Part shown: in pieces, positions 1 through 9,388 of the stretch | How the letters are laid out: each line of letters opens with the position of its first letter | Numbering within the stretch: position 1 is the stretch's first letter | Assembly: GCA_020881915.1 (NCBI GenBank) | Contig: JAJFPB010000001.1 | Span: 1,798,001 to 1,862,000 of the forward strand | From: Paramyrothecium sp. XJ0827 | Lineage: Eukaryota > Ascomycota > Sordariomycetes > Hypocreales > Stachybotryaceae | Length of the DNA stretch: 64,000 nucleotides | Direction of reading: 5' to 3' | Made by a program: the position numbers and the translations under genes | Notes under the pieces: generated by a model | The model's input: only the letters and a program-made list of their open reading frames with translations | The model's database searches: none | What the model was told of the DNA's origin: nothing

Positions 1-181
1 ACTCGGCTCGGTCAACGAGATGGCTTGGACTCAAGAGCGAGAAGCTGAAGAGGCGAGAGCTCGAGGTATAAGAAGAGCTCCGTGCCTCGCTCCGAGTGGG
101 TGTGCTTGTTCAGTATCCAGCCATCAATCTACAACAACAACTTCAAGTCGATCTTTCGATAACTCTTCCAAGACCTTCAGA

Positions 182-455
182 ATGTCTCCCTGGTAAGACC
201 AACCTCCACCAAGAGTTGGGTGTCGGCACGAAGCTGTCTGGAGCTGTGGTTCTACGCAACTCGTCGCTTGCTTCAACCCAACCCAGCTCAAGCAGTATCA
301 TCTCAAGAAACATATTTCTGACCCACGCACAGCACCTGTGCCACCTGCAACTGCGCCGGCTCCTGCGAGGCCTGCTCTTGCAAGTCCTGCGGCGTACGTC
401 AACCCACATCTGGCCCTGCGGATCATCGTTACTAACACGGGTGTCGCAGCACTAA
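182..455 (+). CDS. Metallothionein, 25 aa, three exons
   Basis: Cysteine-thiolate metal-binding peptide, expected to buffer copper or zinc in the cytosol. Exons are 182-192, 333-393 and 450-455. Intron 1 (193-332) starts GTAAGA and ends with CTGAC plus CACAG; intron 2 (394-449) starts GTACGT and ends with ACTAAC plus CGCAG. The first splice joins TG with C to make a Cys codon, and the product ends Gly-His-stop. It has 8 cysteines in 25 residues (positions 4, 6, 9, 11, 15, 18, 20, 23) in CxC and CxxC pairs, with a C-terminal SCKSCG. Length and pattern match the tiny ascomycete metallothioneins of Neurospora and Magnaporthe. A TATAAG at about 67 lies 115 nt upstream. It is far too short for ordinary ORF finding. 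The splice sites are inferred, but only this splicing gives an uninterrupted Cys-rich frame. Confidence 0.85.
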
Positions 456-1718
456 ACACCTGCATCCGCGATCCGTTAAACAGTTCAAAACTCGAGCCGA
501 CGATCCGAGGATTCGAGGACCGAAAGCTATACTGTGCGAGATGGGAAGGATGTCGAGTCAGTTGTGATGCTGGAGTCTGATGCGATTGTCTGGAAGGTGT
601 TTGCAAGTTCTTGAGTTGAATATTGAGGTCACGTATCTATCTTTATGGCAGCGTAATTTAGCTGAACTTCTGCCCGCAATTTTTGCTGTCTGCCGCTTGG
701 TGACGTCCCGATGTCTGACCAAAAAGATAGACTGATTGACCACTGTCTGGAACTTCTGGATGTTGCCTGGTTGGCATGATAAAGATGATCCAGAGCCCTG
801 GACGGACTCTGTGCTTAACCCTTCGCCCGTGAAGTTTGATGTCGGCTCGGAGCTCAATCCTGCCACTGCACCTCATTGTCACGGAACAAGTTGAATCTGA
901 GAAATGCTAGTTGCCGAAGGTTGATGTTAACAAGCTTTCCGTCTTCATGTCGAAGAACATGCTCCAGCCATCTAGAGCCTTTACACTAGCAGACTGGTGT
1001 CGATTCGTCAAATGGGATTGCACGGCAACCTTGACCTCTACTTCACAATTGACTTGCCTATGACCTTGATATAATGGTCTTCGCTTGCCGATTTGCCGAG
1101 TACATGGATAACTTCGCGGCTGACCCGAGCATGTATTGGTTTCATTCGTCTTCTGTCTTTCCCCAAACTCCCTATCAAAACTCCCGCGCCACCACCAGTT
1201 GTAGCTTTCCCAGCTTCTCGGATTGAGTCGCTACACGATCTTACACATCATTGGCTCTCCCTTGCTCGCTTTCCCTTTTCCGTTTCGCCAAACCTTGGGC
1301 CCAGATCGTGAGCTGAGAATAGCCGCGCGGGGCTAGGCACAAGATGGTCTAACTCGCGCCAAAGTCTCCCCGCATCCAATTGTGCCCAAGAGACACCCGC
1401 AGCTAGGAAACATTGTGGCTGGGTTGGGCGCAGCCTCGAACACGGGAAGGCGCCAATCTCGATCTTTGGGGCATGTGCCCCTCTCAAGTCTATGACTACG
1501 ATGGTATGCTATAGATCGCTTCTCAAGCGTGGTGGGTGGACGAGAGCTACATGGGCTCCAGTGTAAGAGCAGTGTGAAAGGTTGATGCGTTCGGATATGT
1601 GAGGTCCCTCGATTTATTTAAATAGAGTGCTCTATCTTTTCATCACCTCTTTGCTGTTTTGCGTTTCATTCTCTGCTGAATTGCCATCCCATCTTGCTCT
1701 TTGATCTCATCATCCACG
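456..1718. other. Intergenic, no gene seen
   Basis: 1.26 kb with only short overlapping frames and no recognisable protein. It probably holds the metallothionein 3' UTR and the promoter of the next gene. A TTTATTTAAATAG stretch near 1611-1625 lies about 100 nt before the next start and could act as its TATA region. Confidence 0.6.
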
Positions 1719-2210
1719 ATGAACGAATCATCGCGACCCGAAGGCATGCCCGCTTCTCATACACAGGAATCTCAATTCCACATTCAAAGGGTGCCAGTGC
1801 CAGTACAGCACCAATTCCCGGAGAAGGCTGAAGGGTCTCCTAGGGACGTAGTCATCAACGTGAATGACCCAGCGCCGTACCAAGCAGGGGCCGACTCTCC
1901 CAATATCGCCACCAGCGGCAGGATTCGTTCCTGGTTCCAGAAGAACCGCAAGAAGACGTTCATCATCACCCTTGTCGTCTTCTTCGTCCTCATGTTCGTC
2001 ATTGGTGCTGCTGCGGGCGTTGCTTCAAAGCGTAGCAACTCGTCCGCGGCCCAAAGTTCGAAGAGCAGCAGTGAAGATAACGATAGCTCCTCGAAGAATT
2101 GTCGCTCCTCGGGATTCATCTGTGGGACGAGTGGAGATTGTGAAAGGATGACGGGGGATACGTTTAGCAAATGCGTCCCTGGATGCCACATGATTTATCG
2201 TTGTACCTGA
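1719..2210 (+). CDS. Small single-pass membrane protein with Cys-rich tail
   Basis: 163-aa protein of unknown function. The ATG at 1719 is used because the reading frame upstream of it has only a TTG. The N-terminal half (about 75 residues) is polar and ends in a basic patch (SWFQKNRKK). One hydrophobic segment of about 24 residues follows (TFIITLVVFFVLMFVIG and on), then a Ser-rich linker and a C-terminal region with six cysteines. The positive-inside rule suggests a cytosolic N-terminus and an exported, disulfide-bonded C-terminus. Small TM proteins with a Ser-rich linker are common in ascomycetes, but I do not recognise this family. Single exon. Confidence 0.6.
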   Translation: MNESSRPEGMPASHTQESQFHIQRVPVPVQHQFPEKAEGSPRDVVINVNDPAPYQAGADSPNIATSGRIRSWFQKNRKKTFIITLVVFFVLMFVIGAAAGVASKRSNSSAAQSSKSSSEDNDSSSKNCRSSGFICGTSGDCERMTGDTFSKCVPGCHMIYRCT

Positions 2211-2602
2211 CGGGAAGCGTTTTCCGAGTACGACTATTGAAGTTCAATGTCTATCAACGCCTTCGCCGAACGAAAGAAGACATAATCAGCAAACCCTACC
2301 AGGTATTTGATGGCGTGTCCAAGATCAAATTGCTGCAGCTTGATATAGCTAAGAAATGGCAGAGGGAGCTTTGCATCAAGCTCTTTGGGTGATGATGTTG
2401 ATTGAGAGTCCTTATGAACACCATTCACCGTTATTAATGTACGACATGATATCCAGCTTCTATATCTTTGAATTTCTCCCCCAAAATAGCACGGAATTTG
2501 CAGAGACCCAGCTAGATCTGCCTACTTATGGCTTCACATAACGCGATATCAAGAACTCCGAGGCGCTGTATCAAAGCAATATGCGCCAAAATATTGAATT
2601 GC
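2211..2602. other. Intergenic, no gene seen
   Basis: AT-rich spacer between the 3' ends of two convergent genes; no supported feature. Confidence 0.5.
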
Positions 2603-4490
2603 TTAAAATGGTTTCGAAATTATCTCATCCGCAAACCTGAAGACAATAAGACGTTGAGCCTGATTGGCGATGGCGATTGTTAAGGGTGCTGTCGAGTATG
2701 CCCAGGCACGATATGTAGGTGGCAACCATATCACCCCTTGACCCTTGTATGTGATCCACTGATTATCATCGCTGATACCATAATCAACATAGGCAGGACG
2801 GGAGACATCTGTGATCCAACCTGCATGTATGCCATGCTCGATTTGCAGTGTTGCACGGTCAGTACGGAGGCGAGAGTCGTTCTGGTCGAAGTAGATGTAC
2901 ATCGGCTTCAAACAACCCGCTCTCGGATAAAGACGGTCTAAGAGATGAGGCAGAAGGACCTTTTGGCATTGGGAGCCCGTCAAGTTCCATAAAGTTGCCT
3001 GGGAATCTTCGCAAACCGCGGCGATGAGGCTTCCTTTGCGCGCCACAGCCACTGCAGTTAGTGGAGAAGAGCACCCGGTAAGGCTGGTGACAAGATTTCC
3101 TGTAGCGTCCCAAATGTTGACCTGATGCTGACCAGATGCTGCAGCGATGAAATGGTCGTCACTTGAGAAGGCAAAAGGCGCGTTACCAGCTATCTTTAGT
3201 GGTGCACTGGTTGAGGCTTTGGTCGTCTCCTGGATTTGGCACATCTTGTCCTCTAATGCGAAGATGATATATTGACCGTTGGATGAGAGGGCTGCCATAC
3301 CATGATAACTGTCTTCTCCCTCGAAAGTATTGATGCATATACTCTTCTGGATATTCCAGACCTCGACTAAGCCATTTGTATACGTAAAAGCAATAAACTG
3401 GTCGTCTCTGGAGAAAATCATGTCGGAAACCCTTCTGCGAGTGCTTGTTTGCCAAAGTTTGCCCCGTTCGTCGCTCACAGTCGAGATTCCTCCATGGAAT
3501 GAAGAGACGCGCTTGCCATCGTGTGAAGCTACGACCATGTCAACGGGTAGGTCTTGATTAGATTGGTCGTCCAGCTGGTTTGGCACGATGTTGAAGATGA
3601 CTAGTGCCCCTCGCTGAAGCTGCGCGATAACCTGTTCGCTATCACTTGAGAATCTCAAGGCTTGAAAGACATCGTATCGGATGTCGAAGGTTGAGACGTG
3701 GGAACCTGTCTTCACGTCCCAGACGACGATTATTGAACTAAAATTCCGAATTGCAAGGCGCTGACCGTTAGGCGATAAAGTGGCGGTCTCAATGTCTGTG
3801 TCCACGACAAATTTGGAGGTCTGTTGGCCTGCTTTGAGATCCCAAACTTGGACATCGTGGTGAAATGAATCCTCGTACTCCTGCCAAACGGCGATGAAAT
3901 GCCCCGTAGGAGAGAAGGCAAAGCAGCCTTCAATTAGCGGCGCGATATCAGGTATTGAGTATGATTTACTGCACTTCTTCTTTCCGGGCTGCCAAACCTC
4001 AACCTCTCCATTGTCTCGCACAGCCATGAGATCGAAGTTCTCACGTGAGAGGATAGTGAAAACTTCGTTCTTATCGAGGATGTTCAGAACTATCTGACAC
4101 GATCCATCCGCAATTGTCCAAACGCGAACCTCATGGTCCTCGGAAATCGAAGCAATTCGGCATGTGTCATCGGAAAACGCAAGATCACATATCTTACTCT
4201 CCCCACTCTCCAACGTTACAAATGGGCTGAAATTTGACAATTTCCCTATCACGATTGTCCTGTTGGTTTCTGCCGCCGCCAAGTATTGGCTTTCACTCGA
4301 GATAGCCATAGCAGTGATTGTCTGACCGATGGATAAATGTATCATAGCGATCAAGTTGCTGGTCGAAGTGGCCCAAACACGAATAACTCGGCCAGATGCT
4401 GAGACAAGATAGTGTCCATTGGGAGAGACAGCGAAAATGTCAATTTCCATATTGTCCTCCAGTGTAGCCACGTGTGCGCTCCATTGTCTA
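2603..4490 (-). CDS. WD40 half of a NACHT-WD40 NLR, severed from NACHT part by a frameshift
   Basis: About 615 aa of degenerate WD40 repeats (counting from the internal ATG at 4450), with roughly 12-14 repeat units recognisable by motifs such as IRVW, VRVW, VQVWDL, VVWDV, VEVWNI and NIWD; this would suit two beta-propellers. In the HET-E/NWD family this is the ligand-sensing C-terminus. The open frame extends upstream of any good start: it reads through the WSAHVATLED motif that links NACHT to WD40 in this family and meets a stop only at 4507-4505, while the NACHT frame stops at 4493-4491. It is therefore read as the 3' part of the gene at 4491-6483, shifted by one base. Repeats are not near-identical to each other, so this is not the recently amplified hypervariable type. 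If expressed alone it would be an orphan propeller. Confidence 0.75.
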
Positions 4491-6483
4491 TCAATAGACT
4501 GGTGCTATTAGCCATGGCGGCAAGTCTTCTGCAAACCACTGTCTAATAATACTGCATGTGGGACTGAATATCAGTGCCGATACATAGGATTGGAGCGGGT
4601 ACTGCTGCAGAACTCGGCCATGTGACTGGAACAAGTATCGCATATCTCGAAGGTGAACGTTCAGAGGCTCAATTTTAAGATCATCCTGAAAATACCGTTA
4701 GGTTGTTACTAGAGAAAGCATGGGTACCGAGGCTACAAAACTTACCATCATTCTTTCAAGCGCCAGAATAGCCATTCCACCTTCAGAAATAGCACACAGG
4801 AGACCGAGGGCTTCGACCCATTGCAGGAAGTGGTTTCTAAAGAATTCATAAACCCGCCCTCCATCCTCGAAGTCAGAGGTAGCTAAATGTCCCCCGCCAA
4901 TGTGACATTGTTGAAGGTGCGATATCCAATAAATACTTGGATATCGAGCTAAATGCAAGGGGTCGTCAATTTGTCGAGGCGTGTCAATCTTTGGAGCGCC
5001 AGGATTTTCAAGATTATAGATGTTTCGCCGCAAAGTCACCTGGAGCACCTCTAGGCACCGCATGGCCAGAGTGGAATGAACGGCTTCCACACCGTCTGCG
5101 AAGATAAATAAGGATCCTTTCGTCGTGAGGTAATCCTTAACGGATTGATGGATAAGATAAACATGGTCATCCAGCACAGTAAGAAATGAACCGCACATCT
5201 CTATGACCTCTTTGACAGAATCGGTTCTTTTTTGTATCGCAGGTGGGAGCCCAGAGAGTGTGCCTAGCTCGAGAACGTGTAAGGGTCGGAAAGCTGCAAA
5301 CATTGTCGATATGATTGATCGACAAAACTGAAGATATTTGGGTCGAGCCAGATTCCTCACTCGATCCATCATCGCGTCGAATAATGCCTCCAGTCCCGCA
5401 GGCTGCTCATCGAGGACCTCTAAAAAATCAAAAGCCGGTACTTTCTCCAACTCCTGGGTGACAATGGAAACCCAGAGAAATGTATTCCCAGACTTTTGCC
5501 GCATCTGCTGCAGGAGTTCTTCACGCAGGGATTCATCCTCCGGGGACGGGGCAAGTTGCGTGACGCAGTGCTCTATGTATCTTCCAATCGCTTGGCTGAC
5601 TTCTTTGTGGCTGAGTTCGAGGTTGATTCGTGCTCCGAAATGGCCCAGTCGGAGTTCTCGTTTTATCTGAAGCGGGCCGCGGCTCGAAACAATCCATTTG
5701 ACCGCAGGGCATGTCGCTGCAGTTTCTGATATTATCTTGAGTAGATGTGACATTTGGTTCTGACACTCATCTAGAGCATCCACAATCATATAGCAGTGAT
5801 CGCCTGGATAGTTACGAAGCATATCAACAAGAGCGCTAGATAGTGTGAAGATGGCGTTCTCGCCCTCAAATGCCCGATGGCCGGAGTGATCAAACTTGTC
5901 CTGTATTATGCTGATCAAAGACGGTTGCTGGACAACAAGAAGATATATCAAGCCGCGTATTACAGAAGAAGCGCTGTTCAGTCGGTGATCTGTATTCTGG
6001 CAGAAAAAGTAGCAGACTGAGCTTGAGTGGCCTACTTGATGTTAGGTGACATTTCTCCTAAGGCCGAGCTGCTGACATCTGTATACCCTTCGAGGTCTCA
6101 TGAAGTGAGCTCATCTCATCGATAATACCGCATAGTAACATGGTTTTGCCTTTGCCGGCATCGCCATCGATCCATAGGAGACGAAGGTCACCGTCTCGCC
6201 ATCGCTGAAACTCTTTGTGCTCCAAGATCCACTCGTAAACACTCTTCAATAAACCGCCTTTGGTTTGCTGGATGCGTAGTTTTTCATCGCGAGGATCCGT
6301 AGAGGCACGCAGTGCAATCAAGCTTTTTTTGGCAGCCGGTTCGCTTTGGTCATTGTAGATGTAAGTGTTACCCACCTGCACCTTTCCGTGACCATCAACT
6401 TTCAGATAGCCAACTGAGTTGAGCTGTTCAGGCCTTTCAATGAGCGAGAGCTTCTGTAGTGATTTCATCTGGACTTCGGCCAT
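4491..6483 (-). CDS. NWD2-like NLR: HET-s amyloid motif + NACHT NTPase, truncated by frameshift before WD40
   Basis: STAND/NLR-type sensor, the partner of the divergent effector at 6731. Exons: 6483-6087, 6031-4746, 4685-4491. Introns of 55 nt (CTAAC, then AAGTAG) and 60 nt (GTAAGT, CTAAC, TTTTCAG) keep frame. Residues 1-45 have no other domain; residues 22-41 end in GHGKVQVGNTY, resembling the effector's own repeat GSSRVHLGNSY. NACHT: TDPRDEK at 62, TKGGLL at 74, Walker A GDAGKGKT at 107-114, Walker B-like YMIVDALDEC, then the conserved region leading to YVSALIFSP. In Podospora NWD2, ligand binding to WD40 is known to drive NACHT oligomerisation, and the N-terminal motif templates amyloid folding of HET-S. 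Here codon 65 of exon 3 is a stop, one base out of frame with the WD40 part, so the product would be about 625 aa without sensor. A sequencing error is possible. Confidence 0.82.
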
Positions 6484-6730
6484 GTTTCTAAATATCCCAT
6501 TGAACAAGATGTATTCTTGAGATTGTTTTCCCTAACCCGCGTTGAATTCGCGTTGTGAAACGAGGCCGCGGCGGGGTGAATGGGGACGGGCGGCTAGCCG
6601 GCCAGTCACATCCAGCACGCATGGCACCGCCTCTTTTGAAGTCATTTGCGGACTCCTCGACCAGGATGAACTCGATGCTGCGATCCATGGACACATCCCT
6701 CTCGTCTCATCCAGTGGTGTGCCTCGCAAT
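6484..6730. promoter_or_regulatory. Shared divergent promoter of the NLR/effector pair
   Basis: 247 bp separate the two start codons, so both genes must be controlled from here. It contains the perfect palindrome CGGCTAGCCG at 6591-6600. No TATA box is obvious. Head-to-head spacing suggests co-expression, as inferred for the Podospora pair. Confidence 0.55.
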
Positions 6731-7606
6731 ATGGCTGATATTTTCGGAATCATTAGCGGCACTGTAGCCCTCTTCAACAACTGTGTCGAGACCTTCAACT
6801 ACATCCAGTTAGGACGTCGATTTGGCAAAGATTATGAACTGTGTCAATTGAAGCTTGCCGTTGCCAGACTTCGCCTCACACGTTGGGGCGAGGCGGTAGG
6901 CATCAATCAAGAGCCTCCATTCACCGGTACCATTGCGGCGCCTGATAAAGAGTTGATAAACGCAGCCAACTCGATTTTGGAACAGCTTCAAATATTGTTT
7001 GAGGAGAGCGAAAAAACCTCGCAGCGATACGAAAGTGTTTCGGGGCCAGACGAAGCAGGTCAGGACGGGCAAGGCTCCATGAGTCTATTTGGCGAAAGAC
7101 TTCATACAGGACTCAAGGAACTTGTAAAAAAGCGACACAAAAAGACCAACCTACTGCGGAAAACTTCTTGGGCCCTTCACGACTCGCAACGATCCCACGA
7201 AGTGATCCAACAAATCACCGGCATAATTGATGACCTAGAAAATCTGCTGCCCAGCCACGGAAGGCGTCAGGATCTGGTCAATCTGGCTCGTGCAGAGGTG
7301 GAGGAACTCGGGGAAGAGCCGCTGCTGGGCTTTTTACAAGATGCGGCAACCGATGTTGACAGCCTCTTGGTTGAGGCAGTGGAGCATAAATGCGAAGAGA
7401 TTGCTCTGAAGAATTCGGCCAACAATGTCGACACCGACGCACAGGCGAGGGTCCGTATTGGAGATGAATGGACCGAGAACGCCATCGCCAAGAGCAAAGG
7501 TTTCACGAGTCGCAACAGCAACTTCACCGACATCCTTAACGCCAAGGGGAGTTCCAGAGTGCACCTCGGCAACAGCTATGGCGGGCGTAGCATTATGGAT
7601 GATTAG
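6731..7606 (+). CDS. HET-S-like HeLo-domain cell-death effector with two prion-forming repeats
   Basis: 291 aa, almost the same length as Podospora HET-s/HET-S (289). The ATG at 6731 is chosen because homology begins there; the frame is open for 63 more codons upstream without family similarity. The HeLo domain covers about residues 1-225, with the N-terminal hydrophobic segment (IFGIISGTVALF) that in HET-S is released to form a membrane pore, then YIQLGRRFGKDYE and RLTRWGEA motifs. The C-terminal 64 residues are the beta-solenoid prion region: repeat 1 around 228-248 (ARVRIGDEW) and repeat 2 around 268-284 (SRVHLGNSY). Position 30, aligned with the HET-s/HET-S specificity residue 33, is Arg rather than the Pro of the non-toxic HET-s form, so a HET-S-like killing type is inferred. 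Single intact exon, divergent from its NLR partner. Confidence 0.92.
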   Translation: MADIFGIISGTVALFNNCVETFNYIQLGRRFGKDYELCQLKLAVARLRLTRWGEAVGINQEPPFTGTIAAPDKELINAANSILEQLQILFEESEKTSQRYESVSGPDEAGQDGQGSMSLFGERLHTGLKELVKKRHKKTNLLRKTSWALHDSQRSHEVIQQITGIIDDLENLLPSHGRRQDLVNLARAEVEELGEEPLLGFLQDAATDVDSLLVEAVEHKCEEIALKNSANNVDTDAQARVRIGDEWTENAIAKSKGFTSRNSNFTDILNAKGSSRVHLGNSYGGRSIMDD

Positions 7607-8283
7607 TGCTTGCTGTCTCATTTGGGGGATAGCCAATCCCGCAGCGGGCTTTTGAAACAGAACTCATGACTTTCATGTAATGCGTATCGCATCTTTAGCA
7701 AATGTGGCTCATTTCAGCTGGTTTTGTAACCCGGAGTGGTTGCGGCAGTGGAAGCACGCGTTGCTTACTATTTTTCTCTTCAATTTGAGAGGTAACGCGT
7801 TACTTCCAAGAATTGAGAACTTTGTAAAATAAAAATAAAATAAAAAAAAAGGCAGCCCTCAAGCACCGTGGATGTGTTTCTCTTTCGTCGGGGTTGCGAA
7901 AGGCCCCCATTTGGAGTTGCGAGCGTCAACACGTCTTTCTGGCCAGGCTCTTCTCGCAATACTTTTACAATCATTGAGGAGCGTCGAGCCTCGATTCATG
8001 TAATATTGTAACTGTGAGATATCTTAAAGACGATTTCTGTCGTTCCAACACTGTTTTATTTTTGTGGTTGGCCGCTACACAATGTTGGCGTGGTCGAAAA
8101 AAAGAGTGCATTGAGGCGGTAGATCGGAGACAGGAGCTGCGCGAAAAAGCAGTTCCACGTCATTTGTGGAACGCCACCAGCCTAATTGTCATCCATCTGT
8201 CGCGACCTCGTCATATTTGGTGACATTCGCAGGCTGTTCCTCAACTTCTCATCGCATTGCATTATCCGTATAGATCGCCTGGC
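7607..8283. other. Intergenic, A-rich tract
   Basis: 677 bp without a supported gene. An A-rich simple tract of A and AAAAT units lies at 7825-7850. Confidence 0.55.
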
Positions 8284-8913
8284 ATGGGGAAAAGACTTCT
8301 TAAGACGACTAGACCTGCGTCGTTGCCAATCTCCATCCCAGCATCGCTCACCAACCAGGACCTCCCGCTGCCCAAGCTCGTGGTTTTTGACCTTGACTAC
8401 ACCCTCTGGCCGTTCTGGGTCGACACCCACGTCTGCCCGCCCCTCAAACCGAACGCCAACCACTCAGCGGCGACGGATCGCAACGGTGAGGGCTTCGCCT
8501 TTTACGCCGATGTTCCGTCAATCCTTCTGGCGCTGCCCACGCTCGGCGTCCACCTAGCCGTGGCGTCGCGTACGACGGCGGACACTCTGGCCCGTGATCT
8601 GCTGAAGATGCTGCGTCTTTCGCCTGACGGCGCCGAAGACAAGGCTACGGCGAAGCGCGTCGCCTTAGAGGTGTTCGACTCCGGTCTGGAGATGTACGAC
8701 AGGGACAAGAGGAATCACTTCAAAGCCATCCAGGCTAAGTCGGGAATTGCATACGAGGACATGCTCTTCTTCGATGACGAAGTCCGGAATCTCAAGACGG
8801 AAGAACTCGGTGTCACCATGTGTCTCGTCCGAGACGGCGTAACATGGGACGAATTCGAAAGAGGCGTCAAGGAATGGAGGAAGAGGAGAGGCTACACCAA
8901 CGTCGACATCTAG
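8284..8913 (+). CDS. HAD-family magnesium-dependent phosphatase (MDP-1 type)
   Basis: 209-aa soluble phosphatase of the acid-phosphatase/MDP-1 branch of the HAD superfamily; homologues act on phosphotyrosine or on sugar phosphates arising from protein-glycation repair. Motif I is FDLDYTLWPFW near residues 34-44, with the Asp nucleophile and the general acid-base Asp two residues on; the DYTLWPFW signature is specific for MDP-1. Motif II is in LAVASRT, motif III Lys in KRNHFKAI, and motif IV in MLFFDDEVRN. Length fits the family. The ATG at 8284 is the first in frame. Single exon; its 3' end faces the SEC14-like gene 475 bp away. Confidence 0.88.
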   Translation: MGKRLLKTTRPASLPISIPASLTNQDLPLPKLVVFDLDYTLWPFWVDTHVCPPLKPNANHSAATDRNGEGFAFYADVPSILLALPTLGVHLAVASRTTADTLARDLLKMLRLSPDGAEDKATAKRVALEVFDSGLEMYDRDKRNHFKAIQAKSGIAYEDMLFFDDEVRNLKTEELGVTMCLVRDGVTWDEFERGVKEWRKRRGYTNVDI

Positions 8914-9388
8914 TGGATCACGACGTTGGTCGTCGCGCTCCGACCAACACTGGCACGAGACAACCTACGGAACGTGCAGGAGCTTCCCCATCCCGCCGCT
9001 CCATCACGAAATTCACGCATCACTACGCACTTGCAGAATTGCAGCAGAGACATAGCGCTAAGTAGACTTATGAGCTGTATACCTTTCCACCGCGTGCGCA
9101 AGACACTGTCACATGATATCTATAAACCAATTCTCGCATGATGAAACTTTGAGTTCCAAAAAAGAACAAGTACTCCAAGAACCATAACAAACGCAGGCTC
9201 ACTTCTCTCTGTGTGTATATGCACTATATGTTTCTCTCTCACACTCGCTCTCTCTTTCTAGTAGTCTGTGTAACTTCATAAGGAGTGGAGGCGGGGATGT
9301 CCATGCTCTCTGGCAAACGCCCAACGTAGCTCCAAATCTTGAAGCTTTCAACGGCTGCGCTTGTCTAAATCCGCCCTCTAGTGATATC
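8914..9388. other. Convergent 3' spacer
   Basis: 475 bp between two converging genes. It contains a CT/GT low-complexity stretch at about 9201-9260 and no coding signal. Confidence 0.5.

Noticed and set aside
4494..4545. An intron that would repair the NLR frame (GTTTGC...CACCAG, 38 nt)
   Set aside because: The donor is non-consensus, the length is below the other introns here, and it would delete the conserved PPWLIAP linker; a one-base frameshift is simpler.
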